Under the pieces are notes generated by a model. That model saw nothing but the letters and a program-made list of their open reading frames with translations. It searched no databases and had not been told where the DNA came from. A program made the position numbers and the translations under genes. Below are positions 23,974-26,835 of a DNA stretch of 26,835 bases, piece after piece. This stretch comes from CALNBC01 sp050945915. Its GTDB lineage: Bacteria > Bacillota > Clostridia > Christensenellales > CALWSW01. The stretch's first letter is position 1, and every line of letters starts with the position of its first letter. The DNA lies in the NCBI GenBank assembly GCA_050945915.1, contig JBMNTV010000021.1, positions 1 through 26,835 on the forward strand, given 5' to 3'.

Positions 23974-24789
23974 ATGAAACGAATCAACGACGTGACCCCC
24001 GCCGATTTCGCAAAAGTCAAATGCTTTTTGCTGGATATGGACGGCACCTTTTACCTGGACGACAACCTGATTGACGGCGCCCTCAGCTTCATCGACGCTG
24101 TCAACGAAACGGGACGGGATTTCCTGTTTTTGACCAACAACACGTCCCGAAACGGCGATTTTTACGTGAAAAAACTCGCCCGCCTGGGTCTTGAAGTGGA
24201 CCGTTCCAAGGTCCTGACCGCCGGGGACGCCACGGCGACGAAGCTGAAAGAGCTTTATCCGGGCAAAAAGGCCTTTGTCCTGGGCAATGAGTATTTGGTG
24301 GAAGACTTGGAAGCGCGGAGGATCGTGGTGGACAACGAGAATCCGGACATCGTCGTCATCGGATTTGACACCACCTTGGATTACGCCAAGATGCACGCGG
24401 TGTGCGACTTCGTGCGGGCGGGGCTGCCCTACATCGCCACCCACCCGGACTTCAACTGCCCCACCGCCACCGGCTCCGGCTTCATGCCGGACATCGGCGC
24501 CATCATGGCCTTCATCGAAGCATCGACGGGCCGCCGACCGGAACTCATCGTGGGCAAGCCCTATACCGGCATCGTGGACGCTGTGCTGGAGCGCACCGGC
24601 CTTCGCACGGAAGAATGCGCCATGGTGGGGGATCGGCTGTATACCGACATCGAAACCGGCCTGCGGAGCGGGATGCTCTCCATCCTCGTTCTGAGCGGCG
24701 AAACCACGGAAGAAATGCTGGCCGAATACCCCAACAAACCCCACATGGTGTTCGACAAGCTGGCGGACATCAACCCGTTGCTGAAATAA
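23974..24789 (+). CDS. HAD-IIA family sugar-phosphate phosphatase (NagD/AraL-like)
   Basis: 271 residues. Motif I is LLDMDGTFY (Asp21, Asp23), motif II LFLTNNTSRN, motif III Lys in VGKPYTGIVD (193-202), and motif IV VGDRLYTDIETG (218-229). The large cap between motifs II and III (about 60-185) is the C2 type of the NagD group, which includes AraL, a phosphatase acting on several sugar phosphates. GGAGG lies at 23962-23966, 7 nt before ATG 23974. It forms an operon with the G1P dehydrogenase and is followed by a terminator. Possible roles: dephosphorylating G1P to glycerol, or detoxifying sugar phosphates made by the neighbouring kinases (inference). Confidence 0.88.
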   Translation: MKRINDVTPADFAKVKCFLLDMDGTFYLDDNLIDGALSFIDAVNETGRDFLFLTNNTSRNGDFYVKKLARLGLEVDRSKVLTAGDATATKLKELYPGKKAFVLGNEYLVEDLEARRIVVDNENPDIVVIGFDTTLDYAKMHAVCDFVRAGLPYIATHPDFNCPTATGSGFMPDIGAIMAFIEASTGRRPELIVGKPYTGIVDAVLERTGLRTEECAMVGDRLYTDIETGLRSGMLSILVLSGETTEEMLAEYPNKPHMVFDKLADINPLLK

Positions 24790-24804
24790 CCATATGAGCA
24801 TTAG

Positions 24805-24827
24805 AAAAGGGGCCTTGCGCCCCTTTT
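24805..24827. terminator. Terminator after the HAD-IIA gene
   Basis: A perfect 9-bp stem, AAAAGGGGC (24805-24813) and GCCCCTTTT (24819-24827), 16 nt after the stop. Symmetric A/T tails allow use from the minus-strand gene at 24937 as well. A second hairpin, GCAAAGGC/GCCTTTGC, follows at 24839-24858. Confidence 0.8.
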
Positions 24828-24936
24828 CCCATGTGCCCGCAAAGGCGGACGCCTTTGCAGGATGATGGGCTGATCGTTTCAAGCGCTTTCGGCACAGCGG
24901 CCATCAGCGCGAATGAAACCACTCCCCCCTTCCGAC

Positions 24937-25851
24937 TCACAATTCCTCGACGTTGGATATTCTGAAGATACCCAGGTGCTCTTCAGTCTCGAATTTGAAC
25001 TCTCGCATCCTGCTTTCGGAAAGCATCCTCACTCCCGCGATCCCGAGGGAAAAGGGATGAAGCTCGGCGGTTTCGTATTCGCCGAAGAAACCGTGCAGTT
25101 CCTCTGCGCTCAGCCCCGAAAGGTCGCCGCAGAGCAGCTCCGCCATCTCGTTCCAAAGGCCGAGGCGCACTGCGTCCAAAAGGCCGAGAATCGCATCCTC
25201 CGCGCTTTCCGCCCTTCTTCCCGGAATGATCCTTTTTTCCTTTAACTCTCCCGTTTTTGCGTCGTAAACCGTTCTTTCCTCGTGCTCGAGTCGGGTGTTG
25301 AGGCTTCTTGTGCAGGAAATCTCCCCCCCTTTCAGCGCGCATGATCCGAAAAGCTCAAGATATGGAACAAGCTCCGCGGCGTTCAGGCAAAGGCAGCCCT
25401 CATCCGTCACGCAGACCAGGCTTTCGTCCAAAAATGAAAGCTCGCCCCAGCCGCGTTTCGCCACGGTTCTCGACCATACGGAAAGTCCCTCCCGTTCCAG
25501 GGCAAGGTGGATTCCCCCCTGCCGGAACAGGCAGGCGGTCAGGCCGCAGCCCTCCGCGGAAGCGATCAGCGCCGCCGGCTCGAAGGACTGGGGCAGCCTG
25601 GGTACCGCTATGCGCAGCACCGCGCAGTCCCGCCAGTAAACCGCGCCGCTGGTTTCCCCCTCTGCGCTGATCTCCACCCGCTTTGTCACCGGAATGCAGC
25701 CGGGAATGAGCGGCAGGGCGGTGATGTAATGCGCGCTCCCCATCGCGGTGGGCAGCACCAGCGGCCGATCCCTGTTTGCCTCGATCTGGGCCATACCGTC
25801 CACCAGCATAAAGGACGGTTCATCCGGGTACACCACCAGTACAGGCAACAC
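24937..25851 (-). CDS. Hypothetical protein, family not recognised
   Basis: 304 residues from GTG 25851, chosen because a very strong AAGGAGG lies 8 nt upstream; the longer open frame to 26055 runs into the asnS promoter. The protein starts MLPVLVVYPDEPSFMLVDG, has no signal peptide or membrane helix, has a mixed, beta-rich first half, and a last third that is rich in Glu and Leu and probably helical. Scattered cysteines show no clear metal motif. I recognise no domain. It is a single gene between the HAD terminator and the divergent asnS, with base composition like its neighbours. The weak upstream signals allow no promoter call. Confidence 0.7.
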   Translation of the reverse strand: MLPVLVVYPDEPSFMLVDGMAQIEANRDRPLVLPTAMGSAHYITALPLIPGCIPVTKRVEISAEGETSGAVYWRDCAVLRIAVPRLPQSFEPAALIASAEGCGLTACLFRQGGIHLALEREGLSVWSRTVAKRGWGELSFLDESLVCVTDEGCLCLNAAELVPYLELFGSCALKGGEISCTRSLNTRLEHEERTVYDAKTGELKEKRIIPGRRAESAEDAILGLLDAVRLGLWNEMAELLCGDLSGLSAEELHGFFGEYETAELHPFSLGIAGVRMLSESRMREFKFETEEHLGIFRISNVEEL

Positions 25852-25942
25852 GACGATCACCTCCTTTTCCGCCGACGCGCCTGTTAGGCCCGGCGCCCTT
25901 TTGCGGCCCTCTGCTAATCTGTATGGCCGGTTTGCGCCGCAG

Positions 25943-25971
25943 TTGCCCGACAAAACCAAAAATGCTAAAAT
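25943..25971 (+). promoter_or_regulatory. Promoter of asnS
   Basis: TTGCCC (25943-25948), 17-nt spacer, TAAAAT (25966-25971). The leader would be about 77 nt, with no T-box visible. Confidence 0.65.
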
Positions 25972-26055
25972 GTGCGAAGAACTCCAATCACCTTCTGCAT
26001 GTCTCATAGCGTGCGGGTCGTGCGGAAGTCCAAATTCATATCGGAGGACAGGCAA

Positions 26056-26835
26056 ATGAATACCACAGCGAAGGAGCTTTACGGCAACCCAAGCTCTTTT
26101 TCCGGAAAAAGCGTGACTTTAAGCGGCTGGGTCCGCACGGTTCGCGAAAGCAAGGTCCTGGGCTTTATCGAACTCAACGACGGAACCAGGATGAAATCCG
26201 TCCAGGTCGTTTTTGAACGGGGCAAACTCAAGGACGGGGAATCCCTGCGCATTTCTACCGGCGCTGCCCTGACCGTCACCGGCACCGTCGTGCTGACACC
26301 GGAACTCAAGCAGCCCTTTGAGATCCACGCCTCCGAAATCCTCGTCGAAGGCGCATGCCCGCCGGAGTATCCCCTCCAGAAGAAGCGCCATTCCTTTGAG
26401 TTCCTGCGCACCCAACTGCACCTCCGGCCGAGGACCAACACCTTCAACGCCGTTTTTCGGGTGCGCTCTTTGGTGGCTCTGGCCATCCACCGCTTCTTTG
26501 AGGAGCGCGATTTCCTTTACGTTCACACCCCCATCATCACCGCCAGCGACTGCGAGGGCGCAGGCGAAATGTTCCGCGTGACCACGCTGGACATCGGCAA
26601 TCCCCCCAGAACCGAGGAAGGTGAAGTGGACGATTCCCAGGACTTCTTCGAAAAAGCTGCAAACCTCACCGTTTCCGGCCAGCTTTACGGCGAATCCTAC
26701 GCCCTGGCGTTCCGCAATATCTACACCTTTGGCCCGACGTTTCGGGCAGAGCAGTCCTATACCGCCCGCCACGCCGCGGAGTTCTGGATGATCGAGCCGG
26801 AGATGGCTTTCGCAGGCCTTGAGGAGGACATGGAG
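26056..26835 (+). CDS. asnS: Asparagine--tRNA ligase, N-terminal part (runs off the window)
   Basis: 260 codons open to the right edge; the 3' part is missing. It begins MNTTAKELYGNPSSFSG with GGAGG about 9 nt before ATG 26056. The N-terminal OB-fold anticodon-binding domain (about 15-105, GWVRTVRESK and GFIELNDGT) is followed by the class II core: LRPRTNTFNAVFRVRS, TPIITASDCEGAGEMFRVTTL, and motif 2 in FGPTFRAEQS. The stretch between, with DFFEKAANLTVSGQLYGE, is the insertion typical of bacterial AsnRS and separates it from AspRS. Unlike leuS it shows no T-box leader. It charges tRNA-Asn in the cytosol. Confidence 0.95.
   Translation, partial: MNTTAKELYGNPSSFSGKSVTLSGWVRTVRESKVLGFIELNDGTRMKSVQVVFERGKLKDGESLRISTGAALTVTGTVVLTPELKQPFEIHASEILVEGACPPEYPLQKKRHSFEFLRTQLHLRPRTNTFNAVFRVRSLVALAIHRFFEERDFLYVHTPIITASDCEGAGEMFRVTTLDIGNPPRTEEGEVDDSQDFFEKAANLTVSGQLYGESYALAFRNIYTFGPTFRAEQSYTARHAAEFWMIEPEMAFAGLEEDME

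Noticed and set aside
22590..24047. A 485-codon minus-strand open frame opposite the G1P dehydrogenase
   Set aside because: Antisense shadow; the plus strand carries the conserved dehydrogenase motifs and a strong ribosome binding site.
11014..24789. Mobile element or prophage origin for the catabolic locus
   Set aside because: No integrase, transposase, tRNA-linked attachment repeat or inverted terminal repeats were seen, and base composition of the genes is like that of the flanking housekeeping genes.

Overview
The window looks like a chromosomal segment of a GC-rich Bacillota, probably a Clostridia-type gut lineage. The reasons are strong GGAGG ribosome binding sites, sigma-A type promoters, a T-box leader in front of leuS, clostridial intrinsic terminators, and codon usage of roughly 58-60% GC by eye. 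The exact taxon cannot be fixed from this sequence. No rRNA, tRNA, CRISPR array, transposase, IS element or phage gene was seen.

Layout. 1-588 is the 3' end of htpG, with its terminator. 735-4235 is a plus-strand group: comF-like phosphoribosyltransferase, a GNAT acetyltransferase and glutamine-dependent NAD synthetase, ending in a strong terminator. 4263-8173 is a minus-strand operon: DUF1015 protein, aspartokinase, SorC-type sugar-binding regulator. It has a clear promoter and a roughly 200-nt structured leader. 8216-10949 is leuS with promoter and T-box.

11014-24789 is the accessory-like part, a carbohydrate or polyol catabolic locus made of several transcription units. Unit A (minus, promoter 16908-16936, terminator 10960-10996) is SDR, 2-hydroxyacid dehydrogenase, LyxK-like FGGY kinase, second 2-hydroxyacid dehydrogenase, and class II aldolase. 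Unit B (plus) is a single Cof-type HAD phosphatase. Unit C (minus) is a YgbA-like cysteine-rich protein plus a second SDR that is a close paralogue of the one in unit A. Unit D (minus) is a second FGGY kinase and a zinc-dependent MDR alcohol dehydrogenase. Unit E (plus, divergent from D) is an AraM-like glycerol-1-phosphate dehydrogenase with an AraL/NagD-like HAD phosphatase. The logic suggested is oxidation/reduction of a polyol, ketose or sugar acid, phosphorylation by FGGY kinases, and retro-aldol cleavage. The substrate is unknown, and no transporter, isomerase or dedicated regulator lies inside the locus; the SorC-type regulator 6-7 kb away is a candidate.

24937-25851 is an unrecognised minus-strand protein, and 26056 to the right edge is the 5' part of asnS.

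The most interesting items are the duplicated, transporter-less catabolic locus (kinases, SDRs and hydroxyacid dehydrogenases all in pairs), the bacterial G1P dehydrogenase/phosphatase pair, the pairing of a NO-responsive-family protein with an SDR, and the unexplained structured leader of the DUF1015-aspartokinase-regulator operon.
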